10,793 nucleotides of DNA from an uncultured Veillonella sp. (GTDB lineage Bacteria > Bacillota > Negativicutes > Veillonellales > Veillonellaceae): NCBI GenBank assembly GCA_900549845.1, contig URPT01000046.1, positions 1-10,793 on the forward strand. Reading direction: 5' to 3'. Below the pieces are notes generated by a model. It had not been told where the DNA came from. It searched no databases and worked only from the letters and a program-made list of their open reading frames with translations. The position numbers and the translations under genes were made by a program. Each line of letters starts with the position of its first letter. The first letter of the stretch is position 1. Of this stretch, positions 1-6,615 are shown one piece after another.

Positions 1-159
1 GACACATTGCATACGGTGGTATCTGTTATTACGGCAGGGAATGCAGCGAGCACGGCATTGCATGAGCACTTTGGATTTACCTATTGTGGACTAACGCCTC
101 AAGTTGGTTTCAAACATGGTAAATATCAGGATACCGAAACATACGCATTATTGGTATAA
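1..159 (+). CDS. GNAT-family N-acetyltransferase, C-terminal part
   Basis: The open frame enters from the left edge and stops at TAA 157-159, leaving 52 residues of the C-terminus. The pattern is NAAST-LHEHFGF followed by VGFKHGKYQDT. This is the usual end of phosphinothricin/methionine-sulfoximine-type GNAT acetyltransferases, which carry an N-x-x-S-x-x-LHEKFGF helix and strand and then a GxK-x-G-x-x-D segment. These enzymes move an acetyl group from acetyl-CoA to an amine, often an amino-acid analogue. The acetyl-CoA-binding loop lies outside the window, so neither substrate nor full length can be judged. No terminator follows it; the next gene, hisJ, starts 86 bases downstream on the same strand. 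The family call is fairly sure and the subfamily is a guess. Confidence 0.75.
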   Translation, partial: DTLHTVVSVITAGNAASTALHEHFGFTYCGLTPQVGFKHGKYQDTETYALLV

Positions 160-160
160 T
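152..160 (+). promoter_or_regulatory. Possible extended -10 promoter ahead of hisJ
   Basis: TGGTATAAT (152-160) is a perfect -10 hexamer preceded by TGn. It overlaps the stop codon of the acetyltransferase. No good -35 lies 17 bases upstream. Transcription would start near 167 and give a leader of about 80 bases. That leader contains a small hairpin, TTCGCC 213-218 with GGCGAA 228-233, just before the hisJ ribosome site. AT-rich DNA gives such matches by chance, so this is tentative. Confidence 0.3.
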
Positions 161-245
161 AAAACGTAGATATTAAAGTAAAGACTAATAATGTACAGAT
201 GATAGATAAGGGTTCGCCAAGGGTTAGGGCGAATAGGGTGATTGA

Positions 246-1109
246 ATGAACATGAAAGATGAACGGCAGTTTGTTGGATACAGCAAGTATCGCAGCCGTC
301 TTGTAGATGGTCATGTGCATACGGAATTGTGTCCCCATGGTAGTGGGGACCGAACTGCATTGATGATTGAAAAGGCCATCGAGTTGCGCATTGAAAAGGT
401 ATGCCTTACAGAGCATGCGCCGTTGCCAAAGGCTTTTGCAGCTGAATACGGTGGTGACCAAAAGGCCTATGATACAGCGTCTTTGAAATTAAACCAAGTT
501 GATAGCTATCTAGAATTAGGTCGTCAATTACAACGTGCCTATGGTACACATATCGATATCTCCCTCGGCTTTGAGGTGGATTATATTCCAGGCTTTGAGG
601 CAGATATTCAGGAGTTCCTAGACCGTTATGGTCCATTAACGGATGATAATATTTTATCCGTTCACTTTATGGAAGGCGTTAATAATGCCTTTTACTGCTT
701 AGACTATAGCCCTGAAGAATTTGAAAAGGGCTTTGGTCCGTGGATTGAAAAGCAATATGAGTTGTATTACAAATATTACTCCACAGTGCGCCAAGCCGTA
801 CGTGCTGACCTTGGTGAATATACGCCTAAACGCATCGGTCACTTTGATTTGATTAAAAAATACCAACATCACTTTGGTTTTGAACATCACTTAGATCGTC
901 GCAATGCGCAGGTGGTAAGTGATATTTTACATATCATGCGCGTACAAGGTCGTGAGTTAGACTATAACATGAGTGGCTTCTTCAAACCAGACTGCCGTGA
1001 AATGTATCCAAGCCGCTTTATCCAAGGCATGGCTGCTGTTATTGGCGTGCCATTTGTATTGGGCTCTGATGCACATAGCATAGCAGATATAGAACGTATC
1101 TGGGGATAG
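246..1109 (+). CDS. hisJ: Histidinol-phosphatase, PHP family (HisJ)
   Basis: This 287-residue PHP-superfamily phosphatase should dephosphorylate L-histidinol phosphate in the cytoplasm, the penultimate stage of histidine synthesis. The metal-binding motifs appear in order: DGHVHTELCPHGSGD (residues 21-35, HxH), LTEHAP (54-59), GFEVDYIPGFE (108-118), ILSVHFMEG (136-144), RIGHFDLIKKY (196-206) and LGSDAHS (272-278). The GFEVDYIPGFE and ILSVHFMEG wording is typical of HisJ rather than of polymerase-type PHP proteins. The ATG at 246 follows AGGGTG (234-239) with good spacing. There is an N-terminal extension of about 18 residues before DGHVH, and the protein ends only about ten residues after SDAHS, shorter than I expect for HisJ. 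The next reading frame begins four bases after the stop, and a hisF remnant follows, so this was probably part of a histidine locus. Confidence 0.88.
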   Translation: MNMKDERQFVGYSKYRSRLVDGHVHTELCPHGSGDRTALMIEKAIELRIEKVCLTEHAPLPKAFAAEYGGDQKAYDTASLKLNQVDSYLELGRQLQRAYGTHIDISLGFEVDYIPGFEADIQEFLDRYGPLTDDNILSVHFMEGVNNAFYCLDYSPEEFEKGFGPWIEKQYELYYKYYSTVRQAVRADLGEYTPKRIGHFDLIKKYQHHFGFEHHLDRRNAQVVSDILHIMRVQGRELDYNMSGFFKPDCREMYPSRFIQGMAAVIGVPFVLGSDAHSIADIERIWG

Positions 1110-1113
1110 ATTG

Positions 1114-1236
1114 ATGAGAAAATTGTTGTTTGGGATTATTATTCTGATTACTCTAATAGCAGCTTTTATAGCTTATATGTTTTATCATGAACCATCATCT
1201 AATGAGCTAGTTGGGCGCAGTGTAGCTTTAGAATGA
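1114..1236 (+). CDS. Small membrane-segment ORF fused in frame to the hisF remnant
   Basis: A 40-codon frame starts at ATG 1114, four bases after the hisJ stop, with GGGGA (1102-1106) as a plausible ribosome site inside the end of hisJ. Residues 1-24 (MRKLLFGIIILITLIAAFIAYM) are basic and then strongly hydrophobic, like an N-terminal anchor or signal segment. The last residues (GRSVALE) already look like HisF, and the frame continues as HisF beyond the TGA at 1234. The likeliest reading is the 5' end of an unrelated small membrane or exported protein joined by deletion to the 3' part of hisF. Whether it is still translated as a 40-residue peptide is unknown. Confidence 0.3.
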   Translation: MRKLLFGIIILITLIAAFIAYMFYHEPSSNELVGRSVALE

Positions 1237-1524
1237 GCAAAAGAAGCGGTAGGCCATGGTGCAGGTGAGTTATTGGTAACGAGTATCGATAGACATGGCA
1301 CAGGGCTTGGCTTTGATATTGAATTATATCAAGCTTTAGCCGAGGTTGTGGATGTACCTGTAACAGCCTTTGGTGGTGCTGGAAATATACAGTATTTTGT
1401 GGATTTATTTACAAAGACAAATGTAACTGGAGCTCTTGTAGGGGCGTTGTTACATAACAAAGTTTTAACTATAAAAGATATTAAAAAAGCACTTCATGAA
1501 GTAGGCATCGTCGTAAGACAATAG
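1213..1524 (+). pseudogene. hisF: hisF 3' remnant (imidazole glycerol phosphate synthase cyclase subunit)
   Basis: Read through the TGA at 1234-1236, the frame gives GRSVALE-stop-AKEAVGHGAGELLVTSID, then RHGTGLGFDIELYQAL, AFGGAGNIQYF and a terminal VLTIKDIKKALHEVGIVVRQ. This matches the last 100 or so residues of HisF: ALEWAKE, GAGEILLTSIDRDGT, the GGAGN phosphate-binding loop and the terminal GI-VR. The stop sits exactly where HisF normally has Trp, so a TGG to TGA change is the simplest cause. The first 150 or so residues of HisF, with the catalytic Asp near residue 11, are missing and replaced by a hydrophobic segment. DRDGT has become DRHGT, another sign of decay. A TTG at 1273 could open an 83-codon frame, but that lacks half the barrel and has no good ribosome site. 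The remnant lies directly after hisJ. Confidence 0.8.
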
Positions 1525-1550
1525 ATAATTACTATCAAAATAAAACGATA

Positions 1551-1584
1551 AAAGCATTCTCTTATTAACGGAGAATGCTTTTTA
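1551..1584 (+). terminator. Intrinsic terminator after the hisJ / hisF-remnant unit
   Basis: AAAGCATTCTC (1551-1561) pairs perfectly with GAGAATGCTTT (1571-1581) around a 9-base loop, followed by a short T run. It begins 26 bases after the stop of the hisF remnant and separates this unit from cstA. Confidence 0.8.
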
Positions 1585-1631
1585 ATTATGCTTTTAACTC
1601 ATAATGTGCATTCAAAATGATAAATCGATAA

Positions 1632-1659
1632 TTGACACTTTTATGTTTAGATATACAAT
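1632..1659 (+). promoter_or_regulatory. cstA promoter (TTGACA-16-TACAAT)
   Basis: A consensus -35 box TTGACA (1632-1637) is separated by 16 bases from TACAAT (1654-1659). This is the best sigma-70-type promoter in the window. Transcription should start near 1666, leaving a leader of about 105 bases before cstA. It lies downstream of the previous terminator, so cstA forms its own unit. Confidence 0.65.
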
Positions 1660-1689
1660 AATTATTGTAAGTACTAAAAGTTTAGAGAG

Positions 1690-1761
1690 CCAATGTGGCA
1701 TGGATGTGCAAAAGATTTATCAGATATTTTTATATAACACCATGTCACACAAGACAATTGG
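1690..1761 (+). promoter_or_regulatory. Possible structured leader of cstA
   Basis: TGTGGCATGG (1694-1703) can pair with CCATGTCACA (1740-1749), ten pairs with one G-U, across a 36-base loop. CCAAT (1690-1694) could pair alternatively or in extension with ATTGG (1757-1761), the edge of the ribosome site GGAGGTG (1760-1766). A fold here could influence access to the cstA start. No known riboswitch class is recognised, and a pairing this short can occur by chance. Confidence 0.3.
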
Positions 1762-1771
1762 AGGTGTTTAT

Positions 1772-3604
1772 ATGGTTATGAATGGTATTTACTTAGTTAT
1801 AGCCTCCGCGTGTATTCTAATTTTAGCGTACCGCTTTTACGGGGCTTTCATAGCGGCGAAAGTATTAACATTGGATGAATATCGTCCAACGCCAGCTATG
1901 GTTCACAATGATGGTCACGATTACGTGCCAACTAACAAATGGGTAACATTTGGTCATCACTTTGCAGCGATTGCTGGTGCAGGTCCTCTTGTAGGTCCTG
2001 TTATCGCAGCCCAGTTCGGGTATTTGCCTGGTGCATTATGGATCCTTATCGGTTCCGTATTAGCCGGCGCTGTACATGACATGGTTATCTTGTTCGCATC
2101 TGTTCGCTATGATGGTAAATCTATTGCGGATATTGCACGGGAAGAAATCAGTAAATTTGCTGGTTTCGGTGCTATGCTTGCTACATTGTTCCTATTGATC
2201 ATCACCCTTGCTGGTATGGCCGTAGTAGTAGCTAACGCATTGCATAACTCCCCATGGGGTTTCTTCTCCGTATTTGCTACAATTCCAATCGCTATTTTCA
2301 TTGGTATTTATTTGAAATGGTTGCGTCCTGGTAAAATTCAAGAAGCAACTATTATCGGTGTAGCGTTGATCTTCGCAGCTATTATCTACGGTCCAAACGT
2401 AGCAGCTAGCGAATATGCTTCTTGGTTCACATATGACTTGCAAACTATTGAAATCATGCTTGCAGTCTATGGTTTCTTTGCAGCAGCATTGCCAGTATGG
2501 TTGTTGCTTGCTCCTCGTGACTATTTGTCCACATACCTTAAAATCGGTACAATCGGCGCATTGGCTCTTGGTATTATCATCGTAATGCCTGAAATTCAAA
2601 TGCCAGCTGTTACTCCTTATATCTGGGGTGGCGGTCCTGTATTGAAAGGTTCTGTATTCCCTTACATCTTCATTACTATCGCATGTGGTGCGTTATCTGG
2701 TTTCCATACTGTTATCGCAACAGGTACAACACCTAAAATGCTTACTAATGAAAAAGAAATCTTGCCTATCGGCTATGGTGCAATGTTAACAGAAGGCTTC
2801 ATCGCTATGATGGCGTTGATCGCAGCTACTGCATTGCATCCAGATGATTACTTCGCAATTAACTCCACTGTTGAATCTTTCAAAGCGTTAGGCCTTCAAG
2901 TTCATGAATTGCCAGCATTGTCCGCAATGGTTGGTGAAGACTTGATGCACCGTCCTGGTGGTGCCGTATCCCTTGCAGTAGGTATGGCACATATCTTCTC
3001 CAGATTGCCTAACATGGATCACTTATTGGGTTACTGGTATCACTTCTGTATCATGTTCGAAGCATTGTTCATCATGACTTTGATCGATGCTGGTACTCGC
3101 GTAGGTCGTTACTTACTTCAAGAATTATTAGGTCATTTCCATCCTAAATTCAACGACCAACATTGGGCTCCTGGCGTTTATGGTTGTGCAGCTTTAATTT
3201 GTGTATTGTGGGGCTACCTAGTTCTACAAGGTAACATCGGTATTATCTGGCCTCTATTCGGCGTATCTAACCAATTATTAGGTACTATGACATTGGCTGT
3301 AGGTACTACAGTTATCATGCGACTTGGCCGCAAACGTTATGCATGGGTAACAGGTATTCCTTGTATCCTCATGGCTATCGTGGCTATCGCTGCAGACTTT
3401 GAAAACGTATTTAACAGCTATATCCCAGCTGGTAAATGGATCCTAGTAGCATTTAGTGCTGCCATGTTCCTCATGATCCTTATCGTATTGGTAGAAGCAG
3501 TACGTAGTTGGATTCGCTTGTCTAGCATTCCTCAAGACTATCGCACTCAAGCTGAAATTGAAGCTGAAAGCCTTGTAAAATACGGTAAACAAGCAAAAGC
3601 TTAA
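1772..3604 (+). CDS. cstA: CstA-family carbon starvation protein, probable pyruvate/peptide transporter
   Basis: This is a 610-residue, many-times membrane-spanning carrier of the CstA/BtsT family; characterised members take up pyruvate with protons, and peptide uptake has also been proposed. Family motifs are VTFGHHFAAIAGAGPLVGP (residues 58-76), GSVLAGAVHDM (94-104), SGFHTVIATGTTPKMLTNE (309-327), FEALFIMTLIDAGTRVGR (429-446) and IWPLFGVSNQLLGTM (492-506). It covers both the N-terminal CstA domain and the C-terminal CstA domain and is shorter than the roughly 700-residue E. coli protein. The ATG at 1772 was chosen because GGAGGTG (1760-1766) sits five bases upstream. The open frame reaches back to 1604, but that stretch overlaps the promoter and does not look like CstA. 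Frequent TTC and ATC codons suggest high expression. Pyruvate as substrate is inferred; it would suit an organic-acid fermenter. Confidence 0.92.
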   Translation: MVMNGIYLVIASACILILAYRFYGAFIAAKVLTLDEYRPTPAMVHNDGHDYVPTNKWVTFGHHFAAIAGAGPLVGPVIAAQFGYLPGALWILIGSVLAGAVHDMVILFASVRYDGKSIADIAREEISKFAGFGAMLATLFLLIITLAGMAVVVANALHNSPWGFFSVFATIPIAIFIGIYLKWLRPGKIQEATIIGVALIFAAIIYGPNVAASEYASWFTYDLQTIEIMLAVYGFFAAALPVWLLLAPRDYLSTYLKIGTIGALALGIIIVMPEIQMPAVTPYIWGGGPVLKGSVFPYIFITIACGALSGFHTVIATGTTPKMLTNEKEILPIGYGAMLTEGFIAMMALIAATALHPDDYFAINSTVESFKALGLQVHELPALSAMVGEDLMHRPGGAVSLAVGMAHIFSRLPNMDHLLGYWYHFCIMFEALFIMTLIDAGTRVGRYLLQELLGHFHPKFNDQHWAPGVYGCAALICVLWGYLVLQGNIGIIWPLFGVSNQLLGTMTLAVGTTVIMRLGRKRYAWVTGIPCILMAIVAIAADFENVFNSYIPAGKWILVAFSAAMFLMILIVLVEAVRSWIRLSSIPQDYRTQAEIEAESLVKYGKQAKA

Positions 3605-3624
3605 TATTGATTATTACAATATAT

Positions 3625-3655
3625 AAAGTGCACTCACCTTTGTGAGTGCACTTTT
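3625..3655 (+). terminator. Intrinsic terminator of cstA
   Basis: AAAGTGCACTCAC (3625-3637) pairs perfectly over 13 bases with GTGAGTGCACTTT (3642-3654) around a 4-base loop, followed by TTTT. It lies 20 bases after the cstA stop. The A-rich 5' arm means it could also work on the other strand. Confidence 0.92.
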
Positions 3656-3769
3656 AATTTATAAATTTGCTGCCTTTTTTATAAAATAGTAAACTATACA
3701 TATAAATGTATGTAGTATTCATTTATGGTAACTTGTATATGTGTAATAGAGAAAGTATTGGAGAGTATT

Positions 3770-5041
3770 ATGAATATTAGAATGGTAATAATGGCAGCAG
3801 TTATTAGTTCTACTGCAGTTTTTACGGCACATGGCGTAGATATATCGATTCCAGGGGCAAATCCTAAAATGCCTGCAGTAGTGTATAGTGATAACATTGT
3901 AGATCAAACTAAAGTAGATAGGTTGGCAAAAAAACTGTCATCTTTATATGATAAGAAAATGGCCACAGATGCTTCTGTAGAGCCTCAAAATAGAGTAAAG
4001 GCAAATATCTTGGATAAAGGTATTATTGATTATAAAGCACATAACTATAGTTCCTCTATCTATGTGCTATCTGGAGAAAATCGCTCTATTCAATTTACCT
4101 TACCAACTACATCTAATAAGAGTATAGCGGTGCCTCGGGGTAAAGGGTATAAACAATATGCTATGTCTAATCTTGGTATGATTGGTATTGAGATTGAGCC
4201 TGTAAAGGATACCAATATTTGGGCTGAATCTGGTAAAAGTTATGCTGAACTTACCGTAGAGGATATGAAGGCTGCTTTCGCAAAACATAATCCAGGTGCT
4301 AACAATGCTTTTGTGGATGGTGGGAAGTTTACATATCCAGGTATTGAAAATGGTACGTGGGATGTAGCGACCTCGAAGGGCAAACTTGGTAAAAATACAA
4401 TTAGTACGATTAATTTTTCCTATAAAAATAATCCGAACTATATGTACCATATTGGTATTGTAGACACTAATAAGAAGGCTAATTACAAATATAATTTAGG
4501 TTTATTAGCAAATTATACAATTCCTTCCATTATGGAGAAATCGGAGATTACGATTCCTAATACAGTAGAAACATTGGGAGATTTTACATATCGTCGAATT
4601 GAAGGAACGACTATAAAAAAGGATGTAGCTGAAGACGGCGGGCTTTTTAAAGCTTATGAAACAGATGGGCTAGCACATCTGTTACTAGTTAACCCAATCA
4701 AGGAAGGAGCTTCTAAAAACAAGCTTTTATCAGCTACATTAGCTAAGCAGATTCTTGATAGTAGAATTGGAAAAGATGGGAAAGTAAATATCTATACTGT
4801 ATGGCATAACAATACGCCAGGAATATTAATGGATATTCAGTATCCTGCTTTCAATGCAATGGAAATATCTTATATAACACGAAATGATAAGAATTTATTC
4901 ATTCACACTATCATTGCTAATCGTAATAAGAAAAATATTAGTCGAGATGATGTGATTAACTTACTTATTGATGTGCAAATGAAAGGTGAGAGTATGGACT
5001 CTACTAGTGTAATATCTCCATTGCCTGAATATGACTTTTAG
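3770..5041 (+). CDS. Exported protein of unknown function, possible two-fold internal repeat
   Basis: I do not recognise a family for this 423-residue protein. The ATG at 3770 follows GGAGAG (3760-3765); the frame is open to 3725 but without a ribosome site. Residues 1-22 (MNIRMVIMAAVISSTAVFTA, then HG) look like a signal peptide with cleavage after AHG, so it is probably secreted or periplasmic. The rest is polar, Lys/Asn-rich and cysteine-free, with alternating strand-like stretches. Residues 105-255 and 260-402 may be diverged copies: each has a helix (LTVEDMKAAFAKH; LLSATLAKQILDSR), then strands and a similar end (NYMYHIGIVDTNKKANY near 223-239; NLFIHTIIANRNKKNIS near 375-391). ATA, AGA and AAT codons are much commoner than in cstA and amtB, a possible sign of recent acquisition or low expression. 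It stands alone between the cstA terminator and the amtB promoter, with no clear terminator of its own before 5174. Confidence 0.8.
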   Translation: MNIRMVIMAAVISSTAVFTAHGVDISIPGANPKMPAVVYSDNIVDQTKVDRLAKKLSSLYDKKMATDASVEPQNRVKANILDKGIIDYKAHNYSSSIYVLSGENRSIQFTLPTTSNKSIAVPRGKGYKQYAMSNLGMIGIEIEPVKDTNIWAESGKSYAELTVEDMKAAFAKHNPGANNAFVDGGKFTYPGIENGTWDVATSKGKLGKNTISTINFSYKNNPNYMYHIGIVDTNKKANYKYNLGLLANYTIPSIMEKSEITIPNTVETLGDFTYRRIEGTTIKKDVAEDGGLFKAYETDGLAHLLLVNPIKEGASKNKLLSATLAKQILDSRIGKDGKVNIYTVWHNNTPGILMDIQYPAFNAMEISYITRNDKNLFIHTIIANRNKKNISRDDVINLLIDVQMKGESMDSTSVISPLPEYDF

Positions 5042-5078
5042 CTTTATAGAAGCTTTTGTGCTTTATGTACATTAGAAT

Positions 5079-5104
5079 TCAATAAATTCTATAGAATTTA
5101 TTGA
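5079..5104. promoter_or_regulatory. 26-bp perfect palindrome, likely operator of the amtB promoter
   Basis: TCAATAAATTCTA (5079-5091) is followed immediately by its exact reverse complement (5092-5104). The last bases overlap the -35 box TTGACA (5101-5106), a classic place for a dimeric repressor, or for an activator contacting RNA polymerase. It does not match the TnrA/GlnR consensus TGTNA-N7-TNACA or the NtcA GTA-N8-TAC pattern. TAGAATT/TAGAAAT motifs also recur at 5073, 5092 and 5111, exactly 19 bases apart. No T run follows, so a terminator role is unlikely. The regulator is unknown. Confidence 0.55.
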
Positions 5105-5129
5105 CATGAATAGAAATCTAATATACGAT
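5101..5129 (+). promoter_or_regulatory. amtB-glnK promoter (TTGACA-17-TACGAT)
   Basis: Consensus -35 TTGACA (5101-5106), a 17-base spacer and TACGAT (5124-5129). Transcription would start near 5136, leaving a leader of about 97 bases that holds a small hairpin (5134-5153) and a terminator-like hairpin (5174-5213) before the amtB ribosome site. The weak -10 fits a promoter that needs activation. Confidence 0.55.
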
Positions 5130-5173
5130 GTATGTAGTGATGTTTATTACTACAATAAAATAGTTAGGTAACG

Positions 5174-5213
5174 GCGCCTTGCATGCAGAGTTTCTGCGAG
5201 CAAGGCGCTTTTT
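5174..5213 (+). terminator. Terminator hairpin inside the amtB leader, probable attenuator
   Basis: GCGCCTTGC (5174-5182) pairs with GCAAGGCGC (5200-5208). Inside, GCAGA (5185-5189) pairs with TCTGC (5193-5197) around a GTT loop, and TTTTT (5209-5213) follows. It is the most GC-rich hairpin in the window and has the full form of an intrinsic terminator. Only seven bases separate the T run from the amtB ribosome site AAGGAG (5221-5226), too little room for another promoter. Transcription of amtB must therefore read through it. It may end transcripts of the upstream gene, control amtB, or both. Confidence 0.75.
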
Positions 5214-5232
5214 GTGTGGAAAGGAGTTTCTT

Positions 5233-6510
5233 ATGGTCAATATGATTGATACGGGCAACACAGCATGGGTCTTGTTGTGTGCAGCCTTAGTATTCTTTAT
5301 GACACCTGGTTTAGCGTTGTTTTATGGTGGGATGGCGCGTAGTAAAAATGTGCTAGGTACGATCATGCAGAGCTTCTTTTTGATTGGTGTCATTTCTGTT
5401 GAGTTTATTTTGATAGGCTATACATTGATTTTTGGTGATGATTTACATGGTATCATCGGCGACTTTAGTAAATTTGGCCTTGGTGGTGCGGAAACAACCA
5501 TCTTAAGTGATACCCATATTCCTGAGCTTGCTTTTATAGCATTCCAATGTATGTTTGCTGTCATTACACCAGCCATCATGAGTGGTTCTGTTACGGGGCG
5601 GATGCGCTTTGCACCCTTTGTAGTATTTGCTTTGCTATGGTCTATCTTTATATACAATCCGATGGCCCATTGGATTTGGGGCGGTGGCTTCCTTAGTGAT
5701 TTGGGTGCATTAGACTTTGCTGGTGGACTTGCGATACATGTTCTGTCTGGTGTATCTGGATTGACCTTATGTATGCTGTTAGGCCGTCGTCGCGGTTATG
5801 GGCGCATGCCTATGCTGCCTCACCATTTGCCGATGACAATTCTTGGAGCTGCTATTCTATGGTTTGGATGGTTTGGCTTTAATGCAGGATCTGCCCTTGG
5901 CGTAGGCTTCCTTGCAGCTAATGCAGTGTTAACTACACAAATCTCTGCAGCAGTTGGTATTGTGGGGTGGGTGCTAGTAGAAATGATGCACCGCGGTAAA
6001 CCTACTGTGTTAGGGGCTGCCTCTGGCGGTGTATCTGGCCTTGTAGCCATTACACCAGCGGCAGGCTTTGTAACGCCTATGGCGGCCATTATAATTGGCT
6101 TTGTAGGTGCTGTTGTGTGTTATCTTGCTGTCGCAATTATTAAAAACCGCCTTGGTTACGATGACTCTCTTGATGCATTTGGTATTCATGGCGTAGGTGG
6201 CACGTGGGGCGCTATTGCTACAGGTTTATGGGCTACCACAATGATTAATCCTGATGGGGCCAATGGTTTGTTCTATGGCGGCTCCTTATTAGGCCCTCAA
6301 TTACTTTCACTTGTTATTGCCTATGTATTTGCCGTTGTAGGTACATTTATACTCTTTAAAATCGTCAGTGCTTTTATGGATATGCGTGTTAGCATTGGCT
6401 CTGAGTCACTTGGCATCGATATTAGTGAACATGGCGAAGGTGCTTATAATCAATCTGAATTTAAAAGCTCAGGTCGATTTATTTCGTCCAATCAAACGTC
6501 TTTGTTATAA
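5233..6510 (+). CDS. amtB: Ammonium channel AmtB
   Basis: This 425-residue Amt/Mep/Rh-family channel forms trimers in the cytoplasmic membrane and conducts ammonium/ammonia. Visible signatures are DTGNTAWVLLCAALVFFMTP (residues 6-25), the gate Phe in FQCMFAVITPAIMSG (104-118; F104), WIWGGGFL (147-154), DFAGG with pore His169 (161-170), WFGFNAGSALG (210s; second gate F216) and FGIHGVGGTWGA with pore His319 (316-327). Both pore histidines and both gate phenylalanines are therefore present. The tail contains LGIDISEHGEGAY (393-405), the conserved part that contacts PII, followed by about 20 extra polar residues. The ATG at 5233 has AAGGAG six bases upstream; an in-frame extension to 5179 would run through the terminator hairpin and is rejected. 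glnK follows 105 bases downstream with no terminator between them, the usual amtB-glnK pairing. Confidence 0.96.
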   Translation: MVNMIDTGNTAWVLLCAALVFFMTPGLALFYGGMARSKNVLGTIMQSFFLIGVISVEFILIGYTLIFGDDLHGIIGDFSKFGLGGAETTILSDTHIPELAFIAFQCMFAVITPAIMSGSVTGRMRFAPFVVFALLWSIFIYNPMAHWIWGGGFLSDLGALDFAGGLAIHVLSGVSGLTLCMLLGRRRGYGRMPMLPHHLPMTILGAAILWFGWFGFNAGSALGVGFLAANAVLTTQISAAVGIVGWVLVEMMHRGKPTVLGAASGGVSGLVAITPAAGFVTPMAAIIIGFVGAVVCYLAVAIIKNRLGYDDSLDAFGIHGVGGTWGAIATGLWATTMINPDGANGLFYGGSLLGPQLLSLVIAYVFAVVGTFILFKIVSAFMDMRVSIGSESLGIDISEHGEGAYNQSEFKSSGRFISSNQTSLL

Positions 6511-6577
6511 TTTGTGACAGATAAATAGTAAGGTACAATTGAATGTATATATGCTGTAATTGGTGAAAGTCAGGTTA

Positions 6578-6583
6578 TATAAT
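6578..6583 (+). promoter_or_regulatory. Possible internal promoter for glnK
   Basis: A perfect TATAAT (6578-6583) lies 32 bases before the glnK ATG and would start RNA near 6590, just ahead of the ribosome site AGGAGA (6603-6608). Its -35 region is poor. A second candidate is TTGTGA (6512-6517), a 16-base spacer and TACAAT (6534-6539). Either could supplement read-through from amtB, but chance matches are common in this AT-rich gap. Confidence 0.3.
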
Positions 6584-6615
6584 GCGTACTTCTGTACCAC
6601 ATAGGAGATAGATAT

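Noticed and set aside
126..461. Minus-strand ORF opposite hisJ, and similar long antisense frames under cstA, amtB and the AsmA-like gene
   Set aside because: They lie entirely opposite well-supported genes, lack ribosome sites and show no recognisable family.
1234..1236. TGA as selenocysteine or recoded Trp
   Set aside because: HisF has no selenocysteine, the N-terminal half is missing too, and the other genes in the window use TGA as a normal stop (for example glnK and the AsmA-like gene).
1273..1524. TTG-initiated 83-codon gene
   Set aside because: It is the C-terminal piece of HisF continuing in frame from upstream of a nonsense codon, with no good ribosome site; better described as a pseudogene.
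1604..1771. N-terminal extension of CstA by 56 codons
   Set aside because: It overlaps the TTGACA/TACAAT promoter, has no ribosome site and no CstA-like sequence; GGAGGTG at 1760-1766 points to ATG 1772.
3667..3700. Promoter for the 3770 gene (TTGCTG with downstream AT-rich hexamers)
   Set aside because: No hexamer pair has both a good match and an acceptable spacer; the gap is AT-rich and gives many partial matches.
5179..5232. N-terminal extension of AmtB
   Set aside because: It would begin inside the terminator hairpin and code through it; AAGGAG at 5221-5226 supports ATG 5233.
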